Shown: positions 1-11,720 of the stretch, in pieces | How the letters are laid out: each line of letters opens with the position of its first letter | Numbering within the stretch: position 1 is the stretch's first letter | Notes under the pieces: model-generated | Told to the model about the DNA's origin: nothing | Seen by the model: the letters and a program-made list of their open reading frames with translations, nothing else | Databases searched by the model: none | DNA from: Diogma glabrata | Lineage: Eukaryota > Arthropoda > Insecta > Diptera > Cylindrotomidae | Length of the DNA stretch: 64,000 nt | Reading direction: 5' to 3' | NCBI GenBank assembly: GCA_963693315.1 | Contig: OY856186.1 | Span: forward strand, 97,010,943-97,074,942 | Made by a program: the position numbers and the translations under genes

Positions 1-1000
1 AAACCACTTCCAAATATTCCAAATTTCCAAAGAAACTATTCTCCAATTCAAAACAATAATGAATTTTCAAAACAACAACAACAAACTTTCAAAACAACAT
101 TTTTCAAATTTTTGCGAAAAAAAAAAATAAAAACTCAAAAAAAGAAACAAAAGAAAATGTATTTAATATTTCTATGGGATATTTTTATATTTTTGGGATT
201 TGTTGTTGTAATTATATAGCGTGAGAGTGGCTTGCACTAGGTTAGTATATACATATTTTAATTTTCAAAACCTCCTTATTGAGCCCACTCTTATCAAATA
301 AAAAATAAAATTTCTTTCTAATTTTTATTTTTAAAAAAGGTTAGTATAATGCTAATTGCATTGGCTAATTGCATTTTAATTGCATTAAAATTAGATAATA
401 TGATATAGAAGGACCAGTATTTCCTAATAAAGTTAATAATAAATGACCAGCAATTATATTAGCTTGGAACTTCTTGGGTTAGAAAGCTGAAAATTGAGGT
501 TATAGTTGAAAAGTTGAATTAAAAGCTAGTATTAGTTTAACCGAAATAGACTCAAAAATGATAAAAGCATGGCCGTTTGCGTTTGTTTTCGTTTTAACAG
601 CCACAGAGTCTCAACATCTGAACTTAAACAATTTGTTTTTTAAGTTTTGGATAGATTTATGTGCAAAAGCTTTTATTTTTGAGCTTGGTCATTTTCATCT
701 ATATCGAGGACAACAAAGTTTAGTAAATTTTTAAAACAGCTGATTTTTTAGGAACCTTTTGCGCTGAGGTTTTCATTTTGAAAAATATGATAAAAATAGT
801 TCAAATATTCAATATTTATCAATTTTATTTAAACATTATGATTCAAACAGAAGTTATAACGCCTTAGATTATTCGACTTTTAAGGCTCTGGCCGCTTAAA
901 TGCTATCTCAATATGGCCAGTTCGCGAACTTGTCCTAGAAATTGCTTGCCGCAAAAGTAGACGAAAAAAAAAATTATAACAAAATCAAAAATTCAAACTT
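1..1000. other. AT-rich intergenic DNA, no gene seen
   Basis: No open frame with recognisable protein similarity on either strand. A segment near 781-870 (reverse complement) resembles the pair of direct repeats at 18250-18345 and 18444-18540, so part of this stretch is an old dispersed repeat. Otherwise only homopolymer runs and short AT tracts are visible. Confidence 0.5.
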
Positions 1001-1134
1001 ATTTACCAACTAATTGTTCCTGTTATTCAGAAGTCTGGAATCACACAAAAAATTACTCAAAAAATATCCCAAATAATTACGATTTTTGTTAAAAAACGAA
1101 ATATAATCTGCAACAACTTCATATTTTCCAACTA

Positions 1135-3378
1135 CAGGAATACCTCGCATAGTACGGTTAATCGGTTCCACTATTAAGCCGTACTATTTGAAACCGGACT
1201 AATCGAGGACCTAACTACATACAAAAAACGATAATTTGTTCCATACAATTTGTTTTTTCCTGTTTTTCAATAAAGAAAACGAGAGTAATATATTCAAATG
1301 TACATATATTTATTAAAAATAACTGAACAAACAAAACAAAGTTAATTTAAAATGGTTAAAACAACTAGATAAACAAAATTCACACAATTCACTTTAAATT
1401 CTAATGTTTTAATTAATTTATTTTGCCCAAAAATTTCAATAACGATGTCTGGATCATTTTTGGTGGTTTCTCCTCAACGATTCTTTGTAGCAATGAATTG
1501 TATTGTTTGTTGTTCTCCCTCTCCCTGTCGATCTTGGGTGGAAATCTTTTGTCAGATTCCGTGCATTGGCAAAGCACTTTTTTGAATTTCCGTTGGCCGC
1601 ATGTTGTTTGATGTTTTTGATGCAGCTCTTCATGTTTGCGCGTTTCTTTTTACGTAGAAGTTTTGCTGAGGCTTTCCTGGCGCACATTCCTTGTTAACCA
1701 TTTTTTTCGCAGTTTTTGTGGGTCGTTTTCCGATTGTAGTTTGAGTTGCGCCTATAATGGTTGATTGAAGCGTTTGCCATTCTTCTTGTATGTTTAATGG
1801 CATCTCAGAAGAGATGTCGTGCTCTTCAATGTTTTGTGTTATTATTTCCTGATATTTATTCAGCGTTTCCGGATGTTTAAATGCTTTGACATTCCAGCGC
1901 ACGATCTTTTTTCTCAGTGTCCATATCAGCACCCCTGTATGATCGAACATCAGTTATACTTGTAGAGTGTCTCTTAGAGATCATGAATTGATCGATTTGA
2001 TTTTCCATTCTTCCGTCATTTGATTTCCATGTCGCCTTGTGAATTCTCTTGTGAGCGAAGGAAGTGCTGGGAATTACTAGATCATACATCATAGCCAGCT
2101 CGGCTGCGCAGAGACCGTTATTGTTGCTGGTATGATGCAAGCTGTTAGGGCCAATAAGTGTTTTAAGTTTTGCAATCCTACCAATTTACGCATTAAAGTC
2201 ACCTACCACGATTTTTATATCGTGCCGCGGGATTTTATTGATGACTTCTTCGAGTTCTAGGAAGAACTGGTCTTTAATATCATCTGTTTGATCTACAGTA
2301 GGTACATAAGCATTGACGATCGTTACATTGAAGTTTTGCGCGCGGCTTCTCAGTGTGCATAACCGCATATTAATTGGGCAGAAGTCGATAACATGCTGAT
2401 TCACGCGACGGTGTATAAGAAAGCCAACTCCAAATTCTCCTCCGTTTTGATGACCGCAATAGTAAAGAGTTACCCTTTCGCTGTTTCATGGATTCCACTG
2501 CCTGGCCATCTTAGTTCTTGTAATGCCACTATATCCAGTGTGTAGCTCTCGACTTGTTGAGTGAGTTTTAAGAGATCTCCTGGTCTTCTAAGACTTAGCA
2601 CGTTCCAGGTTCCCATTTTTAAATCGTAGTCCGGGTACACTTTCCGAGGTCGTTCTAATAATGAATCCGAGATATTCCAAGGCCTGTGTACAGAATTCAT
2701 GACAATAGTTTTTATACGGAAATGGGGTGTTAGCCCTTCGCTCAACCCAAATTTTCGTGAATGGGTTCGTTCTGCATCTAAAGGTCACCAGAAACAACCT
2801 TTTTACACGTTTATATAGCGAGCCACTTGATCTAAGACAGATGCCCGCTCCAAGCCGCCCATAAGATGGAGAACAGACGCTTGAGTTGCATTGGTTTTAT
2901 GGCACCAATGACTCGCCATGATGCAGAATCATTGAGAATAAGCAGTATTTACTCTGCCCCTCTCAACTACACCAACCTACTTCTGTTAGCGTTACCCAGC
3001 AGGTAGCATGGCGTGAACGTAGAATTTCGGATTTTCACTACCCTTTATTGTTTATTGTTCGGCGAATTGTAATGCTACGTTCGATATTAGGATCAACTTC
3101 CTTAACATAAACTGAAACTTTTTCGACCATTCCAATAATTATTGAAAGCTGTTCAGACGTTAAATCTCTGAAGACATTTCAGCACAGTCATCGTTGTCAG
3201 AGTTTCGCTTATAAAAATAATTTTATATATGTATTATGTATGTACATATTATTTTTTTTAAGAATAATTTTTCCCTAGAATTTTTTTCCTCTTCATTTAT
3301 GTTTTTTTTTTGAAAATTTCAAAACCGTACTATAGTGAAACCGGACTAATCGAAGCCGTACTATGCGAGGTATTCCTG
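1135..3378. mobile_element. pogo/Tigger-like DNA transposon with TA target duplication
   Basis: The ends are inverted copies starting CAGGAATACCTCGCATAGTA; the identity runs 23 bases and then continues imperfectly for another 40 or so. Both ends are flanked by TA (1133-1134 and 3379-3380), as expected for the Tc1/mariner/pogo superfamily, and terminal CAG is usual for pogo/Tigger. Copies 2 and 3 of the host repeat lack the insertion, which supports the boundaries. Between about 3060 and 3220 the minus strand holds broken fragments such as 'LLEWSKKFQ' that could be the C-terminal part of a pogo-type transposase; that reading is weak. Most of the interior is a LINE fragment in place of the transposase. 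Confidence 0.7.
1440..3055 (-). mobile_element. RTE-like LINE fragment: endonuclease domain, broken
   Basis: Read on the minus strand from high to low coordinates, successive frames give an apurinic-type endonuclease/exonuclease/phosphatase domain of the kind often annotated as craniofacial development protein 2-like. At 2470-2625 'MGTWNVLSL', 'DIVALQELRWPG'; at 2186-2404 'RLCTLRSRAQNF', 'DIKIVVGDFNA'; at 1877-2140 'HKATWKSNDGRMENQIDQ' and 'DVRSYRGADMD'. The key E of QELRW, the D and N of GDFNA and the D of NQIDQ are present. Frames change between the blocks and the reverse transcriptase part is absent, so this is a dead 5' portion of an element. It lies wholly inside the Tigger-like element, so it either inserted there or was carried along with it. 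Confidence 0.75.
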
Positions 3379-3945
3379 TATTCCTATTAACTGGGAGGAA
3401 TTAAATCAGAATTGAACCATATTCCATGTCCAATTTCATGTTAAATTGGATTTCATGTCATATAAAAAATTTATTTTATTTTTTTCAAAAAAATAAATGA
3501 AAACCATTCGTTTGACATACTTAACGGTATTTTTTGACATGCTTATAATACAATAATAAAGGTCCTGGTCTCACATACCAATGCCGACCATCAAGATTTC
3601 TCCATATTCAAGGTTATTACTCGTTCGTTATTACTTAAAATGAACGATTTATAAGAAAAAATATGCAAATTTTCTTGTTCTAACACATTTAATGATTTTT
3701 TGACACACTTCCGGTACAGTTATCGAACACATCGTCTGTTCGGCTCTTACCATTAAGTTAACCTAGTTTTAGAAACAAAACATTTTGAAATCGATTCAGC
3801 GGTTTTTTCTGTGACAACGGTTGTGACGGCCGGCAGATAGACATACATTTTTTTACTATTTTAGAATCAGTAGGTCCTAAAACACCGAGAAATGCCATCA
3901 ATAGGGGATAATAATGTCACTTTTAGATTGATAATGTAATACTTA

Positions 3946-4443
3946 GGGCCGATTGTATGAATGCGGATAGAAGATAAATCCTCGGATTAATCGTCGTTTG
4001 TATTGTATGAATCAGAATAGATTAAAAAATCTATCCGAGGATTGTTGATCTATCCTTTGATCTATCTTTTATTTTTCTTCTATAAAACAAAGGATGAAAC
4101 TTTTTTCTTGACATGCGCATAGCAGAAAAGTTTTGTTTTGAATTTGTGGTTATTTTTGAATTTAAATTTCTGCGTTTCAAAAATTTGTTTTTTGATATAA
4201 ATTAATTGTAATATATTCAATTTCAATTTTGAAATAATGTTTTTTAATTTATAATTAAATTTATTTAATAGAAAAGTAAAAGAAAAAGTATTGCCACTTA
4301 TAAAAAATGCTATAAATAAAACTGCAATAAAAATAAAAATTAATCTATCGGTGTTCATACAATCAACGAAAAAAAGAATCCTCGGATGATAGAATTTTAT
4401 CCTCGGATTTTTTTCTATCCATCCTTGTTCATACAATCGGTTC
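3946..4443. mobile_element. PIF/Harbinger-type MITE (498 bp)
   Basis: Terminal inverted repeats are GGGCCGATTGTATGAA on the left and, read inverted, GAACCGATTGTATGAA on the right. TTA flanks both ends (3943-3945 and 4444-4446), the typical target duplication of PIF/Harbinger elements. Subterminal 'ATCCTCGGAT' motifs recur in both orientations. The 118-codon open frame inside it on the minus strand has low-complexity composition and no family resemblance, so it is not called as a gene. Confidence 0.75.
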
Positions 4444-4919
4444 TTAGGTTTTTCGGCCCTTTGTATGTTTATTACCTCAGCTGAAGGTAGTACCCCCGAT
4501 ATACCTGTAGCTGATTCTTGGTTTTATACTTTTAATAGTATTATAATACTTAACTTCATGTTATCTTCATGAATTTTATCTGGCATCAAATGACTTGACT
4601 ATATCGCATTTTTATACAGATGTATACAAGTAGACCTATAATCCCCCCATCCGCCAATCAGCTGATCAGTTTTGTTTTCAATTGTTATGGTGTAAACATG
4701 TATTAGACAAATTTTTAAGCGGCGTGATATGACTTTTGGAATTCGTGTTTTTTGCTAGTTTAAATTCCCCCACAATCACACCCCCCCACTATTTATTTTA
4801 GTAGCTAACCGCCAGATTTATCATCAGCTGGAGTTAATTAATTATAATAAATAAAAATCAACCGGCATCAAAGGAACTTTTCATTTGCAACGCTGCCTCC
4901 CGGCCTATTAGATAAAATT
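4444..4919. other. Intergenic, nothing recognised
   Basis: Moderately AT-rich single-copy-looking sequence with short C runs near 4640 and 4780. No coding, RNA or repeat signal found. Confidence 0.4.
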
Positions 4920-5320
4920 AGGTTGGTTCAAATTGAATGTCGTTTTTTCTCAAAAATTGTAAATAATGCAAATAAGCATTTTGAGCAAATGGGGAGGTTT
5001 TTTAAAAAGTTTTGTGGATTAATAGGAACAGTTGGGTTGGGAAAACATCAGGTCGATTCATATTAAAAGTCGTTTTTCATAAAAGTTAAAATTATCGAAA
5101 ACACGCATTTAGAGTAACAGGAGAGGGTTTCTAAAAAAATTTCTGGGCTAATAGGCTTTAGGAACACTTGGGTTGGACAATATCAGGCCGTTTTGATTAA
5201 ATGCCGTTTTTTCACAAAAGTTGTAATTATTGAAAATAAGCATTTAGAGCAAATGGAACGGTTTACTAAGACGGTTTCTGGACTAACAGGAGCAGTTGGT
5301 TTGGAAAATATCAGCTAGTG
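4920..5320. repeat. Minisatellite, three diverged units of about 133 bp
   Basis: Three consecutive units share the order: 'GTCGTTTTT', 'AAGCATTTAGAGCAAATGG' (or variants), a '...TTTCTGG.CTAATAGG' block, 'ACAGTTGGGTTGG' and 'AATATCAGG'. Units begin near 4920, 5052 and 5188. A more decayed fourth unit may run to about 5450. Units differ by roughly 20 to 25 percent by eye. No protein frame persists through the units. Confidence 0.65.
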
Positions 5321-5449
5321 TTAATTATTGAAAAAAAGTATAAACGAAAAAGTTTTAATAGAAACTCTTAGGTATTGGTAGATAATAGGTTGTTTTTTTC
5401 GAAAAGTTGAAATTGCTGAACGCTAAATGGAGAGGTTTTTGAGTAGTTT

Positions 5450-6460
5450 ACTGTGTATCATCTTTTCACTAAATTATGGTAATGTATGATATGTTGTAAT
5501 TTTCCAGCAACGTATTGATGTTTCGTATTAGTTTTGTAGTAAACTTCTAAGCAGAGATAAAACACTTATACTTTTACAAAGAATTTTTTGTTTAATCGCT
5601 GCCAAAACTAAAAAAAATGTCCTCATAAAAGTCTTTTGTCGAAAACTGTATAAAAATCTTTAACCCAAACGAAGTTTTGATATTTCATAGATTTGAGATT
5701 TCAACTCCTTCATATTTATTTTATTAATTACTTTTGGTTTTTCATATAAATTTTAAATCCCGGAATTTAAAATTTCTGAATCCCGTAGTCCCCACATTTA
5801 TAAAACGCTACGGGATTGCAACTCCTAGACTAGCATTATGTAGCGGTTCATATTTAGAGCGGATACGGCTTGGATACCACTGACAGGGACCTGATCATGC
5901 ACTCTGAACAGACCCTGATCAGTTATGTAACGCCTCAAATAATCTAAGCCGGATCAGGCAGCCCTACTAGAAGCGGATAAAGACCGGATCATTTAAAATA
6001 GGGAATTTACTACTACATAGTCTAGTACATACATTACGAAATGTACAATTTTTGTAAACATTTTTATAAAAATATTCTAACTTTATACATACTTACCTAT
6101 ATGTAGCCAAAACTCAGAGAAGCGATAAATAATGTATATGTAAAATTTCGCTAGCTATGTATAACCAAATTTGAACCAAAGGCAATTTATTTAAATGAAA
6201 TAGGGCTCAGATTAGGGGAAATAAGACATACCTTAATTTAAAAATTATATAAGATTATGATGCCCTTCTGATGTGGCATTTACTACTAAGGATGAGATAG
6301 ATCTTCGCACTCCGAGCCGGATCAAGACAAAAAAGAAGTGCTTTAGTAGTGAAATCAGGTATGATGTAGGCCGAATGCAAATACTCTATGAGGACTTACC
6401 AATTATTACACCCTGATCCCGCCCGAATCATAAAAGGGCATGATTGAACGATTTGTTAGT
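5450..6460. other. Intergenic with a GC-richer patch at 5830-6460
   Basis: From about 5830 the text is richer in GATC-containing words ('CCTGATC', 'GCCGGATCA', 'CCGGATCATT') than its surroundings and 'TTTACTACTA' occurs at about 6007 and 6280. This suggests the worn ends of a transposon but I could not fix boundaries or target duplications. No gene. Confidence 0.35.
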
Positions 6461-8340
6461 CGGGTACTTTAGACATCACCAAACGTTGTTGAATTTTGGG
6501 TACTTTAGGGATTGTACTCGGGCAATGACTGCCATGAATTAGAGTGTTTTCACCCTAGCTCACAACTTCACAAATAAGGTCACAGACGAAACCACAATTG
6601 CTAACAATGACAAACCCTAAGTAATTGTTAAAGATAAACCCTAAGTAATTGTTTTGCTGAGTTGACTGTAGTAGTAAGTTAAGTGTATGTTGAAATTTAT
6701 GTTAAAAAAAAGTTGCACCACATTGAAGTTATATTCACTCATTGATAACATTGACGGTATCAGACAAATTTTTAGCCTTATGAAGATATTTTTTGCAGTA
6801 GCAGAAACAATCACTATGTTTCTATCTTCGAAAAAGTACTGCCTAATAACTCCCAGATATATCAAAAATCTTTCCTGGAAATTAATTCAATTTTCCAAGA
6901 CAAAACCGAGGCACATTTTTCTACTTTATAAAGCTATTATGACGAACAAACAAAATTAATTACCAAAAGACAAATAGTAGAAGGTTTAAAAAAAACAGCG
7001 AAAGTTCGAACTTCGAGTCGTGCTTTAATGCAACGAGCAAATTAAATGTTTTCCAGGAAATATTGCTATTAACAAAACCTTTATTAACTTTTTTATTTTA
7101 TTTCTTCACTACACAAAGAAACATAGTTATGATGTAGAATGATAATTCTACTCAATGATACTATCTTTGGACCCATTTCTATTTAAAGAAATTCATCGCA
7201 ATAGGATAACCTAAAATTCAATATCTCATTTAGTAAAACAAAATAGATTTATTGAAAAACAAACGAGTTCTTATCATTTTAACTTGTTGACGTTTAAAAG
7301 TAACACAAATAAAATATCCGTGAAGCAACAAGTAAGAAGTCACATCTTATTTATTTATATATATATTTTTATTTTCCCCACGCTGTCTTGTTTTCGCGTT
7401 GTTTTTGTCTTATTGTCCATTTGCTACAAAATATATGTTCAGATGTTATTTATTCTTCATTCTAATAAGAACTTTCGATTAGAGTAAAGTGATTTTATTT
7501 AGTAAAGGACCAAATTAAAAAATTTATTAAAAATAAATTAATATTGAAAATAATTTTTGTTTCAAATTTACGAAAGGATATTCAACGGAAAATAATAACG
7601 AGTTTTGTTCGATATAATGTTTGAGGTAAAATAAAATATTTAAAAATTTTTTTTCCTTTTAACCGTTTTCAATTCAATTAAACCGTCAAGTGAAAATAAT
7701 TGTTAAAAGTTTTAAAAAAACTTTTAACTGTTTCTTCCAACTCAATTCATTTAATTCTACTGAAATTTATATATTTCCTACTTTGTTTTATAAAAATTTA
7801 TCATAATTTAAAGTGGTATTTGGTTCGTTTATAATTAATATTAATTTTAAAGAAGCATCAAATCTTTAGATGTCTTCTATATATCCATCTGATGTGTGGT
7901 CTTTTTGGTTCTTGTTTTTATAATAAGATCATACATACTTGGTGGCGCTTGAACGATTAATCCCACCATTATTCATATTATTTTTCAAAGTTATCATTTT
8001 TCATAGTGAAAATAAATTACAATTTAAAGTCAGTGAAACGGCATTTTTGATGAACGTTTTTAATCACGTGGCACTCAATTTCAATTTCCAAAAACCAAAG
8101 TGTTTGTAATCTAACAAGATAAAACAGTTGAGAACTAAGAAAAACTCTTTTTGTTTTGGTTTTTCGCTAATACTGGCGCTCCTATAATAAATAGACCAAT
8201 CAATTTCTAAAGTGATTTTACACTAGGGTTACTGATTACATTACACAGAATACTTACTCCATTTGCGGATTTAGTATAACTGCTTATTATTTTATGTACG
8301 TTATAATCATAGCGTAGGGTCTTTTTTCATTTAATAACCT
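6460..8340. other. AT-rich intergenic DNA
   Basis: Several 60 to 90 codon open frames here are rich in K, N, I, F and overlap on opposite strands, as expected by chance at this composition. No conserved motif was recognised and no repeat structure stands out. Confidence 0.5.
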
Positions 8341-8570
8341 TTTTTCGGACCGTTGATTCTATATAAAAGGACGAAGGCTGTCCTTAACTTGTATTAATTT
8401 TAAGAATTCAATTAAATTTTTTGATTCAGTTCCACTTGAAAACTCACATTTTTATTAAATGTTTTGATTTAGTTCCACTTGAAAACTCACATTTTTAATA
8501 AATTTTATTTAGTAATTATATTGATTGAATTTTAGTTAACTTGAGAACCATGGCGTAGAAAAGTAGATTA
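8340..8570 (+). promoter_or_regulatory. Promoter-like TATA region with a 43-bp tandem repeat
   Basis: TATAAAAG at 8362-8369 is a strong match to an insect TATA box. Downstream, the block starting 'AGTTCCACTTGAAAACTCAC' at 8428 recurs at 8471, a period of 43 bp. An ATG at about 8550 is followed at once by GCG TAG, so no protein begins there. It may be the core promoter of a lost or distant gene, or part of a decayed LTR. Only the motif and the repeat are observed; transcription is an inference. Confidence 0.35.
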
Positions 8571-9560
8571 AATCGAAATTAAAGTTTTACTCAAAAACAC
8601 TTTCTTCCATAGCCAAACGAGACTTATAATACTTATAATTGGCTATACTTATAATACAATTTTCAGTTTATTAATGGAGAATGTTTCATTATTGTTTTTA
8701 TTACGTTAGAATTTTTGAAATCGTCTAGGAAACAGTAATATAATGAAGCAAAATTAGTATAAAACGAAAAAGTAAATAACTCAAAATCGTCATGACAACG
8801 TACAATTTGCATTAAATCAGGATTACATTTCATAAAATAAAAAACTTGAGTATTATTTAGCTAATAATTTTTAAATATAGAAAGATTTATCAATTACGAA
8901 GAAAAATTACTCACAAAGGATTTCGTAAATGCAAAGAAACTATATGTTAATAATAGTTGTAAAATAATGTTGTAAGAGTTTTACTAAGTACAATGCTTAT
9001 TTTAATTGTATTGTTACGTTTTTCAACCTTCCTTTGAACTGGCCTTACTCTCAATTCGATAAACGCAACTCCTAAATCTCTTCCTGGATTTTATCACCGA
9101 TTAGTAAGCAAAACACTAGGTTTTATTAAGTATTCAACACAGCTATTGTTCCACTACAACAGGAAAACAATATTCCTAACTAGAATATTCTTTCAGAAAC
9201 GCCAACGGTTGATTGTAGAAATTTCCAGTTCACAGCTTCCAAAATAATACACAAAGTATTTATATTTAATACAACTTAAAACTTTATTAACAATTAAAAT
9301 AAAACTTTCTCTTTTTGCACGGTTTTATGTACACGAGACAACTTTCGTTTACAATTTATTTGACTTAAAATAAACGTAGTCTAAAATAAAACTACTTTCT
9401 TTTGTCTGAAAAAAAACCTGTTTAAATACTATTCCTTTGAATCTAGTGAAATCGATTAATTGATCCTTATTCTAAACACCTTTAATCCGGAGTATGCAAA
9501 AAAAAAAATAAAATAATGTTTATTTGTTACCTAGCTCATAAACCATTCATTACAGTTCAT
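8570..9560. other. AT-rich intergenic DNA
   Basis: No convincing open frame. 9010-9260 is slightly more balanced in composition and might be an old LTR fragment, but I could not find paired ends. Confidence 0.4.
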
Positions 9561-9599
9561 ACAGTTCATAATGCTATATTACGTTATGATTTTGTAATT

Positions 9600-11035
9600 A
9601 ATTTTTGTAATAACCGTAATTATAGACCAATAGCCTTACTCCCAGTCATGTCTAAAATATACGAGCACTATACATATTAATTCACACATATCCAAATTTT
9701 TGGAAGACAACCATTTGATATCTGACAGCCAATACGGTTTTAGAAACAAAAGATCAACAACCGATCTATTGAACTATGTGGCACATCTTTAGAATAGCAT
9801 ACTTGATAAAGGTGGTGAAACGTATGTGATCTCTGAGACATCTCAAAAGCATTTGATCGAATCTGGCATGCCAACTTGATCAACAAGCTCGTTGCGTACG
9901 GTTTTCATCCCGCAGTCGTGAAGTTGATTCAAAATCTTCTGTCTAACCGATACATCTCGGTATCTATAGATGGCTTTTCTTCTGAGTCTAAATTAGTAAC
10001 CGCTGGTGTACCCCAAGGCTCAGTTTTGTATCCCACTTTATTTTTAATTTATATGAACAAACTGTTGCAAATCACCAGTAACCCAATAAATAGTTTTGCA
10101 AAAGATAGTACACTGCACAAGTCATTCGTCCCCCTATCTTCAAAGGGCAAAATACATGAACGAATAATTTCCGCCCGGAGAGACGCTGCCATAAATGTAA
10201 ACGAGGACCTAAAAAAAGTAGCCGATTGGGGTGACAAAAATTTGGTCAATTATAATTCCACCAAAACCCAGCTATTGATTGTTTCCATATCAAAGACCGA
10301 GTTTCCCAACGATATTTCAATTAATGTGTGTGACGACCAAATAGACGAATGCGAAAGCATTCGTTTATTGGGAAGTCACAATATCCAATGACTTACTCTG
10401 GAACGATCATATAATGGCCATGGCAAAGAGCGCGTCAAGAAAACTCGGCCTCCTCAATAGATGTAAAAAATATTTTACTTCGCATCAATTACTCCACATT
10501 TGTAAGTCCTATATTCGTCCCTGTATGGAGTATTGTTTTCAAGTTTGGGGCGCTGCATCTGTTACTATCCTAGCTCTTTTGGACTCTGTTCAAAAGTGTG
10601 CTATACGAATCGTTGGTGATCGAAATTAAACACTAGATCTCGATTCCCTACAACATCGTCGCACTGTTGCTGATCTCGTTGTTTTTTATAAATATCGTCA
10701 CCAGCAGTGCTCGGATGAAATCAGGTCCATAATGCCTCAGACATATGTTTTTCCCCGTTTTACTCGTCAATCGGTTCGTGCGGGCGGTCGGACTGTCGAG
10801 ATTACTCACTGTCATAGTAATAAAATGCAAAGGGATTTCTTTGTGCGTACATCGTACAAATGGAATGCTTTGCCCAAATCAATAGTCTCGAATGCCTTCA
10901 ATCCACAAAGTTTTAAAAAAAGCGTCCACAGATACCTCAAGACGCATGTTGTTGTGGGACCTAAGCCTTAAAAGGTATCTATGTGTTGTTGTGACACATT
11001 TTGTAATTCCTACTACACAACACTTTTTATTAAAA
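9600..11035 (+). mobile_element. jockey-like LINE, 5'-truncated, degraded reverse transcriptase to 3' end
   Basis: Broken frames on the plus strand give the reverse transcriptase in order. Near 9618 'NYRPIALLPVMSKIYEH', near 9720 'SDSQYGFRNKRSTTDL', at 9876-10391 an open frame with 'LVAYGFHPAVVKLIQN', 'VTAGVPQGSVLYPTLF' and 'SFAKDSTLH', which stands where the catalytic YADD-type motif belongs; the first aspartate is lost. The thumb region follows at 10414-10629 ('GLLNRCKKYF', 'CKSYIRPCMEYCFQVWG'), and the C-terminal tail at 10732-10971 ('FFVRTSYKWNALPKSI', 'SFKKSVHRYLKTHV'). At least three frame breaks and stops make it non-functional. The 3' untranslated part (10972-11035) is shared with other places in the window. 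Confidence 0.85.
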
Positions 11036-11127
11036 AAAAAATTGTTTGTCATAGTATTAACATATTATTAACATTTTAGTTTAAAAATATAATAGACAAA
11101 CTGGACTTGGAAGATTATCAAAATCTA

Positions 11128-11240
11128 ACCTTTTTTTTAATTAAACTGTGTTGTGTAGTAGGTATTACAATATATGTCACAACAACACATAAAAACCTAA
11201 AAAGTCCTAGGTCACATAACAACATGCGTTCTAATGGTCG
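11128..11240 (-). mobile_element. Inverted copy of the jockey-like LINE 3' end
   Basis: Its reverse complement matches 10943-11035: 'ATGTTGTTATGTGACCTAGG', 'TTTTTATGTGTTGTTGTGAC', then 'ATTGTAATACCTACTACACA'. It lies about 100 bp downstream of the parent copy in the opposite orientation, forming a loose inverted pair. Confidence 0.7.
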
Positions 11241-11319
11241 CAACATTTTTCTTTGTTTTTTTATACTTTTTTTTAAACCAGCAGAAAGCAAAATTTTTTA
11301 AAACTTGCCGGAATAAAAT

Positions 11320-11720
11320 TGAAATTCCGTTGCCAATAATGCTTTCGCTAGGTAAATCACCCATAATTGGTTGTTGCAAGATAGGTTTTTTCTTAAAGCA
11401 TGCAACACATTCATGGCAAATTTTGTTAACTATGTTTTTGCTTTTTATAGGCCAGTATTTCTGTCTTATTAAAGAAAGTAGCAATTAAAGTTTGGAATGT
11501 AGATTCTTTTCCTGCTCATACTGGAACAAAGATGTTATAAAATTATGTTATTAAAATTATGTGCTGGCAAAAGATATTGGTGTTTAGTGTCATGATCTAA
11601 ACCAGATTGCCACAAAGATAAACGACCTCCTACTCGCAAAATTCCTTTTTCATCTAAATATGAGCTTAACGATTTTGATGAACGTCCATTGGGTAGCTCT
11701 TTATTTTGCTTTAGAATTGT
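11320..11720 (-). mobile_element. BEL/Pao retrotransposon remnant: integrase zinc-finger region
   Basis: On the minus strand, 11590-11720 reads 'YLDEKGILRVGGRLSLWQSG', the conserved block in front of BEL/Pao integrase. After a stop, 11320-11484 reads 'LLSLIRQKYWPIKSKNIVNK', then 'ICHECVACFKKKP' and 'QQPIMGDLPSESI', matching the HHCC-type integrase N-terminal domain: the two cysteines of CHECVACF are present, while the histidines upstream are damaged. The rest of the polyprotein and both LTRs are missing. It abuts the inverted LINE end on its left. Confidence 0.8.

Larger units (their letters stand above)
1000..3920 (+). repeat. Dispersed repeat family R, copy 1, split by a Tigger-like element
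   Basis: The sequence before 1134 and after 3379 aligns, when joined across the inserted element, with 34190-35215 and, over a shorter stretch, 44690-45005. Shared landmarks are an 'AATCTGCAACA' stretch, 'GAACCATATTTCATG'-like text, and, in copies 1 and 2, 'GGTTGTGACGGCC' followed by 'TAGAATCA' and 'GAGAAATGCC'. The three copies differ by many substitutions, so the family is old. No coding frame was recognised. It may be a non-autonomous element or the non-coding end of a larger one. Confidence 0.6.

Noticed and set aside
4080..4436. 118-codon open frame on the minus strand
   Set aside because: It lies inside the Harbinger-type MITE and is rich in K, F, I, N; no motif. Chance frame.
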